A stretch of DNA of 64,000 nucleotides, taken from assembly GCF_900108485.1 (NCBI RefSeq), contig NZ_FNXF01000009.1, forward strand, positions 104,759-168,758. Reading direction: 5' to 3'. The notes beneath the pieces are model-generated. The model did no database searches. It had not been told where the DNA came from and saw only the letters and a program-made list of their open reading frames with translations. Both the position numbers and the translations under genes were made by a program. The DNA comes from Rheinheimera pacifica (GTDB lineage: Bacteria > Pseudomonadota > Gammaproteobacteria > Enterobacterales > Alteromonadaceae). Below are positions 1-11,041 of the stretch, piece by piece (position 1 is the first letter of the stretch; every line of letters starts with the position of its first letter).

Positions 1-149
1 CAGCCATTTTGCTAAACAAATTAAATCAATAAACGTTGTTTTGCACTGTTGCAGCTTAGTGTGCCAGAAAGGTTAACCATATGAAACAAATCTATATGAT
101 TTGAGATGATTTGCGTGGAGGTAATTGATAACAGATAAAAACAGGAAAG
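1..149. other. Left-edge stretch with no recognisable gene
   Basis: AT-rich sequence between the window edge and the first tRNA-Ser. Short ATG-started frames on both strands end within a few codons. I see no terminator with a clear T-run downstream of the tRNA on the minus strand. A gene whose body lies left of the window could still have its regulatory region here. Confidence 0.4.
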
Positions 150-240
150 TGGCGGAGGGAGAGAGATTCGAACTCTCGGTGGGCTATTAACCCACGCCGG
201 TTTTCAAGACCGGTGCATTAAACCGCTCTGCCATCCCTCC
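150..240 (-). tRNA. tRNA-Ser(UGA), copy 1
   Basis: On the minus strand the sequence opens with GGAGGGATGGCAGAGCGG and closes with the matching acceptor strand and an encoded CCA (positions 152-150). The anticodon loop reads CTTGAAA, giving anticodon UGA, which decodes UCA-type serine codons. The long variable arm expected of a class II serine tRNA is present, for a length of 91 nt with CCA. It is identical to the copy at 426-516. Its own promoter lies just upstream at 255-283. Confidence 0.95.
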
Positions 241-254
241 GCGTTACAGGGCGC

Positions 255-283
255 ATATTAGAAACTGGCTGCGGCTTTGTAAA
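255..283 (-). promoter_or_regulatory. Sigma70-type promoter for tRNA-Ser copy 1
   Basis: Reading the minus strand, a -35 box TTTACA (283-278) is followed after exactly 17 bp by a -10 box TAATAT (260-255). The predicted start site is a few bases before the mature tRNA 5' end at 240. Box quality and spacing make this one of the clearest promoters in the window. Confidence 0.65.
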
Positions 284-394
284 GCGCTTTTTTGCTATTT
301 TCAGCCGTTTGCTTAGTAAATCATCAACAAAGCCATTTATCAGACAATTAATCTGCGCAAAACGCCCTGCCAGCTCCAACTTAATTGTACCAAA

Positions 395-423
395 ACAAAA
401 AAACCACCGGTAAAGGTGGTTTT
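395..423 (-). terminator. Rho-independent terminator after tRNA-Ser copy 2
   Basis: On the minus strand the stem AAACCACC / GGTGGTTT with a short loop is followed by a T-rich run. It begins two bases after the CCA end of the tRNA at 426. It separates the two tRNA-Ser genes into independent transcription units. Confidence 0.8.
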
Positions 424-425
424 AG

Positions 426-516
426 TGGCGGAGGGAGAGAGATTCGAACTCTCGGTGGGCTATTAACCCACGCCGGTTTTCAAGACCGGTGCATTAAACC
501 GCTCTGCCATCCCTCC
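426..516 (-). tRNA. tRNA-Ser(UGA), copy 2
   Basis: A second, identical 91-nt tRNA-Ser(UGA) gene with encoded CCA at 428-426. The upstream minus strand has a TAATAT -10-like box at 532-527 but only a weak -35 (TTTCTT). It is followed by its own terminator at 395-423, so this is a tandem duplication of the tRNA gene and not a single co-transcript. Confidence 0.95.
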
Positions 517-680
517 GGCGACGCGTATATTAATCAGTTAGAACGGCAAAAGAAAGCACTAAATGCAAAAAAATTAACGCTATTATCAATTTGTATCCTC
601 AGGCACTGGTCTGGCGGGAACTAACTGGGTATGATGGCATCAAATGCGTTAATAAACCTTTGTATCAGGAGAACATAATT

Positions 681-1349
681 ATGTCATACAGAGAAACCTC
701 TACTCTCAGTACTGCCGGACGTAGTGTTGAGATTAATAAAGTACTGCGCAACACCTACTTTTTGCTGGCAATGACGTTAGCATTTAGTGCGGCAGCGGCA
801 GGCGTCGCCATGGCGCTGAACATGTCACCTATGATGTCTCTGGTGTGTTTTGTTGCTGGTTTTATCATGCTGTTTGTGGTGAATAAAAAGGCAGATTCTG
901 CCAGTGGTATTTTCTGGGTGTTTGCTTTTACCGCAGCGATGGGTGCGTCGTTAGGCCCAATGCTTAATCATTATGCCGGCTTGCCAAATGGTACTGCATT
1001 AATTATGCAGGCACTGGGCGGTACTGCGCTGATTTTCTTCAGTCTGTCAGCTTATGCCCTTACCACACGTAAAGACTTCTCTTTTATGGGTGGTTTTTTA
1101 ATGGTAGGTCTTATCGTGGTGCTGGTAGCCGCACTGGCAAATATTTTCCTGGCCATTCCGGCATTAAGCCTGACAATCAGCGCCGCTATTATCCTGATTA
1201 TGTCAGCACTTATCCTGTTTGATACCAGCCGTATTATTAATGGCGGTGAAACCAACTATATCCGCGCTACAGTAAGTTTGTACCTGAATGTATTTAACAT
1301 TTTCGTCCACCTGCTGCAGCTGCTGGGTATTTTTGGTGGTGATGATTAA
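681..1349 (+). CDS. yccA: Bax inhibitor-1/YccA family inner membrane protein
   Basis: A 222-residue polytopic inner membrane protein with about seven hydrophobic segments and the family's acidic C-terminal tail (GGDD). YccA in E. coli is a substrate and modulator of the FtsH protease; the same role here is inferred from family membership. I chose the ATG at 681 because it has a good Shine-Dalgarno sequence (AGGAG, 667-671) and starts MSYRETSTLS, ahead of the first membrane helix. An upstream in-frame start at 591 would add 30 residues that overlap the tRNA promoter region. It lies next to tusDCBE, as yccA neighbours tusE in enteric bacteria, but a terminator at 1384-1410 separates the units. 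Confidence 0.88.
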   Translation: MSYRETSTLSTAGRSVEINKVLRNTYFLLAMTLAFSAAAAGVAMALNMSPMMSLVCFVAGFIMLFVVNKKADSASGIFWVFAFTAAMGASLGPMLNHYAGLPNGTALIMQALGGTALIFFSLSAYALTTRKDFSFMGGFLMVGLIVVLVAALANIFLAIPALSLTISAAIILIMSALILFDTSRIINGGETNYIRATVSLYLNVFNIFVHLLQLLGIFGGDD

Positions 1350-1383
1350 GCTCAGCGCTTTGCCTTAATCAGGTTATTCGCTA

Positions 1384-1410
1384 AAATGCCCCGCCAGTCG
1401 GGGCATTTTT
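1384..1410 (+). terminator. Rho-independent terminator after yccA
   Basis: AAATGCCCCG / CGGGGCATTT hairpin with a four-base loop followed by a T-run. It falls between yccA and tusD, so tus transcription must start within or just after it, or read through. Confidence 0.85.
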
Positions 1411-1426
1411 GTTTTTAGGATCCGCT

Positions 1427-1789
1427 ATGACATGCTTTGGATTGCTGCTTACCAGCGATAGCTTTGCCAGCCAAAGCCTGGCCAGTGCACTGTTGTTTGC
1501 TAAAACAGCGGTTAATCACGGCCACAGTATTGACCATATATTTTTATATCAGGATGCCGTCTATAGCGCAGCAAACCATATCGATTTGCCCGCTGATGAA
1601 CCCGATCTAAGCGCTGAACTGGCACAGTTTTGTCAGCAGCAGAATATTCCTTTACTGTTTTGTGTCACTGCAGCCGAAAAACGGGGTGTAACCGGAAGCA
1701 ACCTGAGTGCACGCCCCGGCTATATTGCTGCCGGCCTGGCAGAATTTGCTATGCGCCAGGCAAACATTGATAAACTGGTGCAATTTTAA
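1427..1789 (+). CDS. tusD: Sulfurtransferase TusD (DsrE-like)
   Basis: A 120-residue DsrE/TusD family protein. In the Tus relay, TusD in the TusBCD complex accepts persulfide sulfur from TusA and passes it to TusE for 2-thiolation of wobble uridine in tRNA Lys, Glu and Gln. The conserved cysteine appears in the segment LLFCVTAAEKRGV at about residue 80, and the C-terminal SARPGYIAAGLAEF matches the family. The ATG at 1427 follows an AGGA at 1417-1420. The stop codon overlaps the tusC start by one base, showing translational coupling. Confidence 0.92.
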   Translation: MTCFGLLLTSDSFASQSLASALLFAKTAVNHGHSIDHIFLYQDAVYSAANHIDLPADEPDLSAELAQFCQQQNIPLLFCVTAAEKRGVTGSNLSARPGYIAAGLAEFAMRQANIDKLVQF

Positions 1790-2145
1790 TGCGTAATATT
1801 CTGTTATTGCAGCGCAGCAGCCCCTTTAACAACAGTAAAGGGCGTGAGGCACTGGATATAGCCCTGGCGCTGGCGGCGGTAGAGCATACTGTCAGCGTGC
1901 TATTCAGTGCTGATGCGGTGTATCAGCTACTGCCAACGCAAGACCAGCCAGATTTTAAGCTTAAAGCGTATCCGCGCAGTTTTAAGCTGTTTGCGCTGTA
2001 TGATATTGAGCAGGTATATGTTTGCCAGCAGTCACTTAAGCAGCGCGGTATTCATGCTTCAGATTTAAGTATTGACGTTACAGAACTCGATACTCAGGCT
2101 ATAGCAGAACTGTTTGCCCGCCAACATCAGGTTATCAGCAGCTAA
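1789..2145 (+). CDS. tusC: Sulfur relay protein TusC (DsrF-like)
   Basis: A 118-residue DsrE/F-fold subunit of the TusBCD complex. The N-terminus (LLLQRSSPFNNSKGREALDIALA) has the typical TusC pattern of a beta strand followed by a glycine/serine loop and helix. TusC has no catalytic cysteine role in the E. coli system and is structural. It overlaps tusD by one base and tusB by one base, so the operon is tightly coupled. Confidence 0.9.
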   Translation: MRNILLLQRSSPFNNSKGREALDIALALAAVEHTVSVLFSADAVYQLLPTQDQPDFKLKAYPRSFKLFALYDIEQVYVCQQSLKQRGIHASDLSIDVTELDTQAIAELFARQHQVISS

Positions 2146-2411
2146 TGAAATTAATCAGCGTTATTAATCCGTCAGTGAGCCTGAGTGAGCTAAGCCTGAT
2201 ATGCCAGCCTCAGGATATTATTTTGCTACGCCAGGATGCAGTCTATCTGTGCTTACGCACTGATCTTAGCTGGCCTAGCCAGCTTTACGCGCTGGATGTG
2301 GATATACAGGTAAGGCAAATCAAACCGCTGGCAGCAGTAACCGTTATCAGCGCCCAGCGTTGGGTTGAGCTGAGTATTAGCGCAGAGCAGAATGTGTTAT
2401 GGCAGAATTGA
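2145..2411 (+). CDS. tusB: Sulfur relay protein TusB (DsrH-like)
   Basis: An 88-residue TusB/DsrH family protein, third subunit of TusBCD. The [14 protein letters not shown] segment is the recognisable DsrH core. It starts at the last base of tusC and its last 13 bases overlap the start of tusE. Confidence 0.87.
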   Translation: MKLISVINPSVSLSELSLICQPQDIILLRQDAVYLCLRTDLSWPSQLYALDVDIQVRQIKPLAAVTVISAQRWVELSISAEQNVLWQN

Positions 2412-2734
2412 TATTAAATGATGCGCCGCTGGCGCTGGATAAACATGGCTATCTGGCAGATATGCAACAGTGGAATATGCAAGTGGCAGAAGAGTTTGCC
2501 CGGCTGGAAAACATTAACCTGACTGATGCACATTGGGAAGTGGTGCATTTTGTGCGGCAGTTTTATCTGGAATTTAATACTTCCCCTGCTATCCGCATTC
2601 TGGTAAAAGCCATGGCGCAGCAGCTAGGCCCGGATAAAGGCAACAGTAAATACTTGTTTATGTTGTTCCCACAGGGGCCAGCCAAGCAGGCAACCCGCAT
2701 AGCGGGGTTACCTAAACCGGCAAAATGCCTGTAA
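2399..2734 (+). CDS. tusE: Sulfurtransferase TusE (DsrC/gamma-DsrC family)
   Basis: A 111-residue DsrC-family protein that receives sulfur from TusBCD and hands it to MnmA on tRNA. The family signature [20 protein letters not shown] is present and the penultimate residue is the essential cysteine (C-terminus PAKCL). The second, upstream cysteine that marks dissimilatory DsrC is absent, so the role is tRNA thiolation and not sulfite reduction. The ATG at 2399 lies inside tusB, and only four bases separate its stop from the convergent small gene at 2738-2884. Confidence 0.92.
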   Translation: MAELILNDAPLALDKHGYLADMQQWNMQVAEEFARLENINLTDAHWEVVHFVRQFYLEFNTSPAIRILVKAMAQQLGPDKGNSKYLFMLFPQGPAKQATRIAGLPKPAKCL

Positions 2735-2737
2735 CCC

Positions 2738-2884
2738 TTAGGCCGCGTCTCCGATAATACCCACAATAGCCTCCAGGGTAATAAGGGCAAACACTGCAAC
2801 AATACCGATGATAATAGCCCAGTAAATAGCCCGCATCAGAGCCGGATTGCTTTGTTTAATACTTTTACGCGGTTTTGGCGCCAT
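2738..2884 (-). CDS. Small (48 aa) single-pass membrane protein, unknown function
   Basis: An ATG at 2884 preceded by AAGGAT (eight bases upstream) opens a 48-codon frame ending with TAA at 2738. The product begins MAPKPRKSIKQSN, a basic cytoplasmic segment, followed by one long hydrophobic helix (about residues 18-44) and the tail IGDAA. That is a clean positive-inside single-span topology. It fills the gap between tusE and serS almost completely and is convergent with tusE. I do not recognise the family. The ribosome-binding site, the topology and the fit between neighbours support it being real. Confidence 0.6.
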   Translation of the reverse strand: MAPKPRKSIKQSNPALMRAIYWAIIIGIVAVFALITLEAIVGIIGDAA

Positions 2885-2949
2885 TTAGCTATCCTTATAA
2901 AGCTCCACCCAGTATAGCTGACGTGGAGCTAACGACGACCAGCAGCTTA

Positions 2950-4618
<1,669 letters not shown>

Positions 4619-4619
<1 letters not shown>

Positions 4620-5959
4620 TATTTATCTCTCTTGCGTGGGCTGTCGGCATCAAGCTGCTTCAGGTAACGCAGCTTCTCTGCCAGTTGCTTTTCCATGCCG
4701 CGCTCTACCGGCTGATAAAATTGCTGTCCGGCAAGCTCTGCCGGTAAATAACGCTCGCCGGCGGCATAAGCACCGGCTTCGTCATGCGCATAACGATACC
4801 CTTCGCCAAAACCCAGCTGCTTCATTAACTTAGTTGGTGCATTGCGCAAATGCAGCGGCACCTCAAAAGCGGGTTGTTCTGCTACCAGCTGTTTAAGCTG
4901 ATTAAAGGCGCTATACACGGCATTACTTTTCGGTGCCAGCGCCAGATACACTGCAGCCTGGGCAATAGCCCGCTCACCTTCGGCCGGCCCTACCCGTTCA
5001 AAAGTATCCCAGGCGTTTAGTGCCAGTGTCAGTGCGCGCGGATCGGCGTTACCAATATCTTCACTGGCAATGGCCAGCAGCCGCCTGGCAACATACAGCG
5101 GATCGCCGCCACCGGCCAGAATACGGCAATACCAATACAAGGCTGCGTCAGGATCTGAGCCGCGTACTGATTTATGAAAGGCTGAAATCAGGTCATAAAA
5201 CATATCACCCTGGTTATCAAAGCCCGGTAACTGCTTTGGCACCAGATTTTTCAGCGTATCAAAGCTTATCACTTTGCCGTCGCTATCAGCCTCGGTAAGC
5301 TCTGCCGCTTGTTCCAGCAGGTTGAGTAACTTACGCGCGTCACCGTCGGCCAGTTGTAACAGCAATTGCTCAGCATCGGCTGCCAGGCGCACAGCCTCAA
5401 GGCCCAAGCCACGCTCTTTATCTGTCAGAGCCTGTGCCAATACCTGCTGTAAATCGGTATTAGTCAGCGGTTTGAGTACACACACCCGGGCACGGGATAA
5501 AATGGCGTTGTTCAGGGCAAAAGATGGGTTTTCAGTGGTGGCACCAATAAAAATAATGGTGCCATCCTCAATAAAAGGTAAAAAGGCATCTTGCTGGCTT
5601 TTATTAAAACGGTGTACCTCATCGACAAACAGCAAGGTACGCTGCTGATACTGCTGCTGGCGTTGCTGCGCCTGTGCAATGGCTTCGCGAATTTCTTTAA
5701 TACCGCAGGTTACTGCAGACAATTTGCTGATAGCTGCATCAGCATGCCGGGCTATAACTTCTGCCAGAGTGGTTTTACCGGTGCCCGGCGGGCCCCATAA
5801 AATAAGCGAAAACACCCGCCCGGCTTCAATTGCTTTTTTAAGTGCGGTGCCTTCGCCGATTAAATGTTGCTGCCCTGCATATTCGGCCAGTGTTTGCGGC
5901 CGCATTCTGGCAGCCAGCGGGCGAAAGTCATCAGCAAAATCAAGTGGCAATGAGTTCAC
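4619..5959 (-). CDS. rarA: Replication-associated recombination protein A (MgsA/RarA AAA+ ATPase)
   Basis: About 446 residues. AAA+ clamp-loader-like ATPase acting at stalled replication forks. Walker A is [13 protein letters not shown] and Walker B is [16 protein letters not shown], followed by sensor 1 ([10 protein letters not shown]) and the C-terminal tetramerisation region ([14 protein letters not shown]). I place the start at the GTG at 5959 because the N-terminus then reads [22 protein letters not shown], which aligns with the E. coli start MSNLSLDF. A longer frame to 6037 would overlap lolA by 74 bases. The GTG is four bases past the lolA stop, so translation is probably coupled. Confidence 0.93.
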
Positions 5960-5963
5960 AGTG

Positions 5964-6575
5964 TTACCGCTGGCGCTGATCGTCAATATCAGTATGCTCT
6001 GGCGGATTAAACCGGAACAAGCCTTTGTCCAGCTCAATATTCAGCTGCATTAAAGTGAAATTAAACTCGCTGGTTTGCTGGTTCATATCCAGTACCTGCA
6101 TTTTAGATAACGCCGCGCCGGCGAAGCTCAATGTTAGCTGTTTTACCGGGCTATCGGCGTCTTTGGAGCGGATCACAAACAGCTCGCCTTGTTGCTCTAC
6201 ATTATACTGGGCCCAAAGCTCAGGCTTCGTTGATGTGAGTAACACAAAGGGAGTGCGGTTTACTTCACTGGCAGCATCATAAATGGTTAACTGTTCCAGC
6301 GCTTCATTATAAAACCACAGGCTTTGGCCATCGCCAATAAACAGGTTTGGCTCGGGCTCCGTGGTTTCAAAGCGGAACAGTGCCGGCTGCTTGATCATCA
6401 GCTCGCCTTTACCCTGTTGCAGCAACTGCTTTTGGGCATCAAACACCTGCTGCTCAAAACTGGCAGAAAAACTTTTAATACTGGCCAGTTTACGTTGTAG
6501 CGTCTGCTCAGCATTTTGCGCCACAGCAGAAACAGAACTACACAACACAACAACCGCTAGCAAACTACGTAGCAT
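5964..6575 (-). CDS. lolA: Outer-membrane lipoprotein carrier protein LolA
   Basis: A 203-residue periplasmic chaperone that takes lipoproteins from LolCDE to LolB. A cleavable signal peptide is visible ([20 protein letters not shown], cleavage after AVA/Q), without a lipobox. The mature part begins with the typical [17 protein letters not shown] and carries [20 protein letters not shown]. It sits directly downstream of ftsK, with adjacent stop and start codons, and upstream of rarA, the classical gammaproteobacterial order. Confidence 0.95.
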   Translation of the reverse strand: MLRSLLAVVVLCSSVSAVAQNAEQTLQRKLASIKSFSASFEQQVFDAQKQLLQQGKGELMIKQPALFRFETTEPEPNLFIGDGQSLWFYNEALEQLTIYDAASEVNRTPFVLLTSTKPELWAQYNVEQQGELFVIRSKDADSPVKQLTLSFAGAALSKMQVLDMNQQTSEFNFTLMQLNIELDKGLFRFNPPEHTDIDDQRQR

Positions 6576-9032
6576 TTAATATCCTTTTGGTGGCGGTGGA
6601 GCCATCACTTCACGATTACCATTGTGGCCGGGGCCACTGACAATACCGCTGTGTTCCATTTGTTCTACCAAACGGGCGGCACGGTTATACCCTATACGAA
6701 ACTTGCGCTGTACACCGGACACCGAAGCTCGGCGGCTTTCGGTAACAAAGGCCACGGCCTGATCATACAGCGGATCGGCTTCACCATCTTCACCTTCGAG
6801 GGTTTCACCCGGCAGCAGATTTTCTTCGGTGGTTTCGCCGCTTAAAATTTCAGCAATATAGTTTGGCTTACCGCGTTTTTTCCAGTCGGCAACCACAGCA
6901 TGCACTTCATGGTCGTCCACAAAGGCACCATGCACCCGGTTTGGTACACCTGAGCCTGGTGGCAGATACAGCATATCGCCCTGTCCCAGTAAGCTTTCAG
7001 CGCCTTGTTGATCCAAAATAGTACGGGAGTCAATTTTCGATGACACCTGAAATGCTATCCGGGTAGGGATATTGGCTTTAATTAAACCGGTAATCACATC
7101 TACCGACGGCCGCTGGGTAGCTAAGATCAGGTGAATACCTGCCGCCCGCGCTTTTTGCGCAATACGGGCAATCAACTCTTCTACTTTTTTACCAACAATC
7201 ATCATCATGTCGGCAAATTCGTCGATAACCACAACAATAGACGGTAATTTCTCTAATAACGGGGCTTCAGTACGCATATTATCTGACGGGCGCCACAGCG
7301 GATCTTTTAACGGAGCGCCGTCTGCAATCGCTTCTTTAACTTTGGCGTTATAGCCTTTGAGATTACGTACACCCAGCGCAGACATCAGTTTATAGCGCCG
7401 CTCCATCTCGCCGACACACCAGCGTAAACCATTGGCGGCGTCCTTCATGTCGGTAACCACTTCGGTCAGCAGGTGCGGAATACCTTCATAAATAGACAGC
7501 TCAAGCATTTTCGGGTCGATCATTAAAAAGCGCACATCATCCGGCGTCGATTTATACAACAGGCTGCAAATCATTACGTTTACGCCAACCGACTTACCAG
7601 AGCCTGTCGTACCTGCCACTAGCAAATGCGGCATTTTGGCCAGATCAGCCACTACCGACTTACCGGCAATATCTTTACCCAATACCATTGTCAGTGGTGA
7701 CTTAGAGCTTTCAAATATCTCATCACCAATCACTTCAGATAAACGCACAATTTCGCGGTGCTGGTTTGGCAGCTCTAAACCGATAAAAGACTTACCCGGA
7801 ATAACTTCCACTACCCGCACACTGATAGCAGATAACGAGCGCGCCAAATCTTTGGCCAGGCCGGTAATTTTACTGACTTTAACACCAGGCGCTAAATCCA
7901 GCTCAAAGCGGGTTACCACAGGGCCCGGGTGTACACCGACGACTTTAGCGTCAACATTAAAATCAAGCAGCTTTGCCTCTACCAAACGTGACACCCGCTC
8001 TAAATCAGCCGGATCTATCGGGTTTACAGCTTTATCAGGCCGGTCCAGCAACGCCAGTGATGGCAGCTCCTCCATCAAATGCGATACTTCTTCGCTGTCA
8101 TCTTCTTCATCTGCAATTTCAGTCAGAATGGTTTCAATTTCAGAATCTGGCGGTAAATCCAATTGTTGCAGAGTATCACTCCAGCGTGCAGCGTCCGGTT
8201 CATCAATAGCACTGAACGACAACTCTTCATCAGCCAGCGTATCCACACTGTAAAACGCCTTAGCTTCAGTTTTGGCATTTAACGGCGTGATCGGCAAAGT
8301 ATCAGCCACCGGCTTACTCAGCTGCGGTGTTTTACGTGGCTTCTCGGCTATAACTACAGGCTCATCGTCAAATTCATCTTGCTCCGGTTCAGCAGCAAAA
8401 GGGTCATAGTCGTCTTTACTACGTTCACGTAAGCGTTGTGGCACAGACATAGCAAACTGCACTGCGCTGTAACAGGCCGCGCCCAGCGCATCAGCTACCG
8501 TTAGCCAGGAAATACCTGTCATTAACGTTAAGCCGGTAGCAAAACCACACAACAACAGTAAAACAGTACCAATAAAATTAAAGTACGGCAGCAAGGCGCC
8601 ACTAACGACATCACCTATAACTCCGCCGGATGAAAAATAAAAAATATCATTAAAATTCATACTGCTTATTGCTGTTGCCGTTAACAGTGTTAGTACCAGG
8701 CCAATCAGGCGGAGGCCCAGGATCAAATAATCCAGGCTCATTAAATCGTGAAAACGTTTAAACAGCAGATAACCGGCCAATGCCACCAAAAATGGAATCA
8801 GGTAGGCAATCCAGCCAAAACTGAATAATAATAAATCGGCCAGCCAGGCACCTATTGGCCCGGCGTAATTATGAATGCTGGTTTGGTAACCGGTTTGCGA
8901 CCAGCTGGGATCGGCGGGATCAAAAGATAACAATGCCAATAACAGAAATAAGGCAAAGCCGGAAAACACAATTAATCCGACTTCCAGCAAGCGCTGTACA
9001 CCGTTTAGCGGAAAATAAGCTCGGTTTTGCAA
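6576..9032 (-). CDS. ftsK: DNA translocase FtsK
   Basis: An 818-residue septal DNA translocase that couples division to chromosome dimer resolution and segregation through XerCD. The N-terminal third has four to five membrane helices. An acidic linker spans roughly residues 210-330 and is much shorter than in E. coli, comparable with Pseudomonas FtsK. The RecA-like motor has Walker [13 protein letters not shown] near residue 475 and Walker [13 protein letters not shown]. The C-terminal winged-helix gamma domain ([20 protein letters not shown]) reads KOPS sites. The stop lies next to the lolA start. Confidence 0.97.
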   Translation of the reverse strand: MQNRAYFPLNGVQRLLEVGLIVFSGFALFLLLALLSFDPADPSWSQTGYQTSIHNYAGPIGAWLADLLLFSFGWIAYLIPFLVALAGYLLFKRFHDLMSLDYLILGLRLIGLVLTLLTATAISSMNFNDIFYFSSGGVIGDVVSGALLPYFNFIGTVLLLLCGFATGLTLMTGISWLTVADALGAACYSAVQFAMSVPQRLRERSKDDYDPFAAEPEQDEFDDEPVVIAEKPRKTPQLSKPVADTLPITPLNAKTEAKAFYSVDTLADEELSFSAIDEPDAARWSDTLQQLDLPPDSEIETILTEIADEEDDSEEVSHLMEELPSLALLDRPDKAVNPIDPADLERVSRLVEAKLLDFNVDAKVVGVHPGPVVTRFELDLAPGVKVSKITGLAKDLARSLSAISVRVVEVIPGKSFIGLELPNQHREIVRLSEVIGDEIFESSKSPLTMVLGKDIAGKSVVADLAKMPHLLVAGTTGSGKSVGVNVMICSLLYKSTPDDVRFLMIDPKMLELSIYEGIPHLLTEVVTDMKDAANGLRWCVGEMERRYKLMSALGVRNLKGYNAKVKEAIADGAPLKDPLWRPSDNMRTEAPLLEKLPSIVVVIDEFADMMMIVGKKVEELIARIAQKARAAGIHLILATQRPSVDVITGLIKANIPTRIAFQVSSKIDSRTILDQQGAESLLGQGDMLYLPPGSGVPNRVHGAFVDDHEVHAVVADWKKRGKPNYIAEILSGETTEENLLPGETLEGEDGEADPLYDQAVAFVTESRRASVSGVQRKFRIGYNRAARLVEQMEHSGIVSGPGHNGNREVMAPPPPKGY

Positions 9033-9153
9033 ATGAAAGACCCTACCTTTTTTATCATCGTTTTTTGTTCAAGCGCACCAGAGTGTAGTACTGCAGGCTA
9101 AGATACCAGAGACACTGTAAAAGTGCATCCGTGAAGCACGGCTGAACCGCTAA

Positions 9154-9654
9154 TTAGCTGCTTGGCGCCACATTTATCGCAACAAAGGTGGTTTGCTTCA
9201 CCTCTTCCATCACCACATAAGTGCGGCTTTCGCGCACACTGGGTAATCTGAGCAGAGTTTCCCCCAACAGTTCCCGGTAGGCTGCCATATTGGCCACCCT
9301 GGTTTTCAGCAAAAAATCGAAGCTGCCGGATACCAGATGGCACTCCTGAATTTCTTCCAGTTTTTGCACGGCTTTGCTGAATTCGTCAAAATCTTCCGGC
9401 GAGGTTTTACTTAAGGTAATTTCGACAAACACCAGTAACGCGGCGCCCACTTTATGTGGGTCAATTTGTGCACTGTAGCCTAAAATCACGCCCTCAGCTT
9501 CAAGCTTACGCACCCGCTCGAGGCAGGGAGTCGGGCTAAGCCCTACCCTGCGCGCCAGTTCTACGTTGGCTAAACGGCCGTCGCGTTGTAACTCCAGCAG
9601 TATTTTGCGATCTATCCTGTCTAACTTCTTGATACTTTTACTTAAAGAGTACAT
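9154..9654 (-). CDS. lrp: Leucine-responsive regulatory protein Lrp
   Basis: A 166-residue AsnC/Lrp transcription factor. The N-terminal winged HTH (LDRIDRKILLELQRDGRLANVELARRVGLSPTPCLERV, residues 11-48) is followed by the RAM ligand domain. It is essentially full length and close to enteric Lrp. It lies upstream of ftsK, as in many gammaproteobacteria, and is divergent from alanine dehydrogenase, a known class of Lrp target. The 148-bp intergenic region is therefore a likely Lrp-bound control region. Confidence 0.95.
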   Translation of the reverse strand: MYSLSKSIKKLDRIDRKILLELQRDGRLANVELARRVGLSPTPCLERVRKLEAEGVILGYSAQIDPHKVGAALLVFVEITLSKTSPEDFDEFSKAVQKLEEIQECHLVSGSFDFLLKTRVANMAAYRELLGETLLRLPSVRESRTYVVMEEVKQTTFVAINVAPSS

Positions 9655-9740
9655 AGCAGCTAAAAAATTCGCTTTTTAAATTTAAACAGAATTTTGCACT
9701 ACTGCAGAGCCATAAAACAAGCATTAATTCTACAAAATTA

Positions 9741-9752
9741 GCAGTATACTGC
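9741..9752 (+). promoter_or_regulatory. Perfect palindrome GCAGTATACTGC over the ald -10 box
   Basis: A perfect 12-bp palindrome centred on TATACT (9745-9750), which is placed like the -10 element of ald (start codon at 9803). No good -35 box lies 16-18 bp upstream, as expected for an activator-dependent promoter. An Lrp-family protein is encoded divergently, so Lrp binding is a reasonable inference. Confidence 0.5.
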
Positions 9753-9802
9753 GCACAAATTTTACCCAAGCCAACATTTACCTCAGAAAAGGGCATAACA
9801 TT

Positions 9803-10921
9803 ATGATCATTGGCGTACCAAAAGAAATTAAAAACCATGAATACCGCGTAGGCATGACGCCGGCAAGCGTGCGTGAACTGGTAAATAACAAACACAGCGT
9901 ACTGATTGAAACCCATGCAGGCATGGGCATCGGCTTTACTGACGAAGATTACACTGCTGCCGGTGCTACTGTTCTGGCCACTGCTGCTGAAATTTTTGCC
10001 AAAGCTGACATGATTGTTAAAGTAAAAGAACCTCAGGCAGTTGAGCGCGCTATGCTGCGTGAAGGCCAAATCCTGTTTACCTACCTGCACCTGGCACCTG
10101 ATTTACCGCAAACGCAGGATCTGATCAAATCAAAAGCAATTTGTATTGCCTATGAAACTGTAACAGACAACCGTGGCGGCTTACCGCTGTTAGCGCCAAT
10201 GTCTGAAGTGGCCGGCCGGATGTCAATTCAGGCCGGCGCCCGCGCGCTGGAGAAATCCTGTGGTGGCCGCGGTATGTTATTAGGTGGTGTACCGGGCGTG
10301 GCTCCGGCTAAAGTTGTCGTGATCGGTGGTGGTATGGTTGGTACTAACGCTGCGCAAATGGCACTGGGTTTAGGTGCTGACGTTACCGTGCTGGACCGCA
10401 GTGTTGATGTACTGCGCCGTATTAATGCCCAGTTTAACGGTGCAGTAAAAGCTATTTACTCTACCGCTGATGCACTGGAGCAGGAAGTACTGGCGGCTGA
10501 CTTAGTGATCGGTGGTGTGCTGGTACCAGGCGCTGCGGCTCCTAAACTGGTTACCAAAGACCACATCAAGCGGATGAAACCCGGCTCAGCTATTGTTGAT
10601 GTTGCTATCGACCAGGGCGGCTGTGTGGAAACCTCTAAGCCAACTACCCATGCTGAACCTACCTATATAGTGGACGACGTTGTGCACTACTGTGTAGCTA
10701 ACATGCCGGGTGCTGTGCCACGCACCTCTACCTTTGCACTGAACAATGCCACCCTGCCGTTTATTCTGCGTTTAGCTAATAAAGGCTACAAGCAGGCGCT
10801 GCTGGATGATCAGCATTTAATGAATGGCTTAAACGTGATGAATGGCCATGTAACTAACCAAAGCGTTGCCGAGGCACTGGGTTTTGCTTTTGTTGAGCCT
10901 AAAATTGCATTAAATGCTTAA
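9803..10921 (+). CDS. ald: Alanine dehydrogenase
   Basis: A 372-residue NAD-dependent alanine dehydrogenase that interconverts L-alanine with pyruvate and ammonium. The N-terminal MIIGVPKEIKNHEYRVGMTPASV and the Rossmann loop VVVIGGGMVGTNAAQMALGLGADVTVLDRS are diagnostic. The conserved lysine and histidine region (LFTYLHLAPD) is present. It is monocistronic, divergent from lrp, and closed by a terminator at 10948-10971. Alanine- or leucine-dependent control through Lrp is inferred from position. Confidence 0.96.
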   Translation: MIIGVPKEIKNHEYRVGMTPASVRELVNNKHSVLIETHAGMGIGFTDEDYTAAGATVLATAAEIFAKADMIVKVKEPQAVERAMLREGQILFTYLHLAPDLPQTQDLIKSKAICIAYETVTDNRGGLPLLAPMSEVAGRMSIQAGARALEKSCGGRGMLLGGVPGVAPAKVVVIGGGMVGTNAAQMALGLGADVTVLDRSVDVLRRINAQFNGAVKAIYSTADALEQEVLAADLVIGGVLVPGAAAPKLVTKDHIKRMKPGSAIVDVAIDQGGCVETSKPTTHAEPTYIVDDVVHYCVANMPGAVPRTSTFALNNATLPFILRLANKGYKQALLDDQHLMNGLNVMNGHVTNQSVAEALGFAFVEPKIALNA

Positions 10922-10947
10922 TGCTCAATAAATAACCAACTTCGATT

Positions 10948-10971
10948 AAGGCCGCTTTTGCGGCCTTTTTT
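10948..10971 (+). terminator. Rho-independent terminator after ald
   Basis: AAGGCCGC TTTT GCGGCCTT hairpin followed by a T-rich tract continuing to about 10980, 27 bases after the ald stop. Confidence 0.88.
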
Positions 10972-11041
10972 ATTTTTTTACGCTTTTTTATTACCAGACA
11001 ACGGTTTATTTGCATTTTGCTATATACATTCGTTCCAGACC

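Noticed and set aside
385..624. 79-codon plus-strand frame over the second tRNA-Ser
   Set aside because: It is a translation of the antisense strand of the tRNA gene.
2563..2802. 79-codon minus-strand frame antisense to tusE
   Set aside because: Shadow of tusE; the 48-residue frame at 2738-2884 has the better start signal.
5960..6037. N-terminal extension of RarA into lolA
   Set aside because: The family start is at VNSLPLDF (GTG at 5959); the extension would merely translate lolA DNA in another frame.
7636..8253. 205-codon open frame on the plus strand inside ftsK
   Set aside because: Antisense shadow of the ftsK linker; serine/threonine-rich composition, no ribosome-binding site and no recognisable domain.
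9638..10090. 150-codon minus-strand frame over the ald start
   Set aside because: Overlaps the lrp-ald promoter and the 5' part of ald; no domain features.
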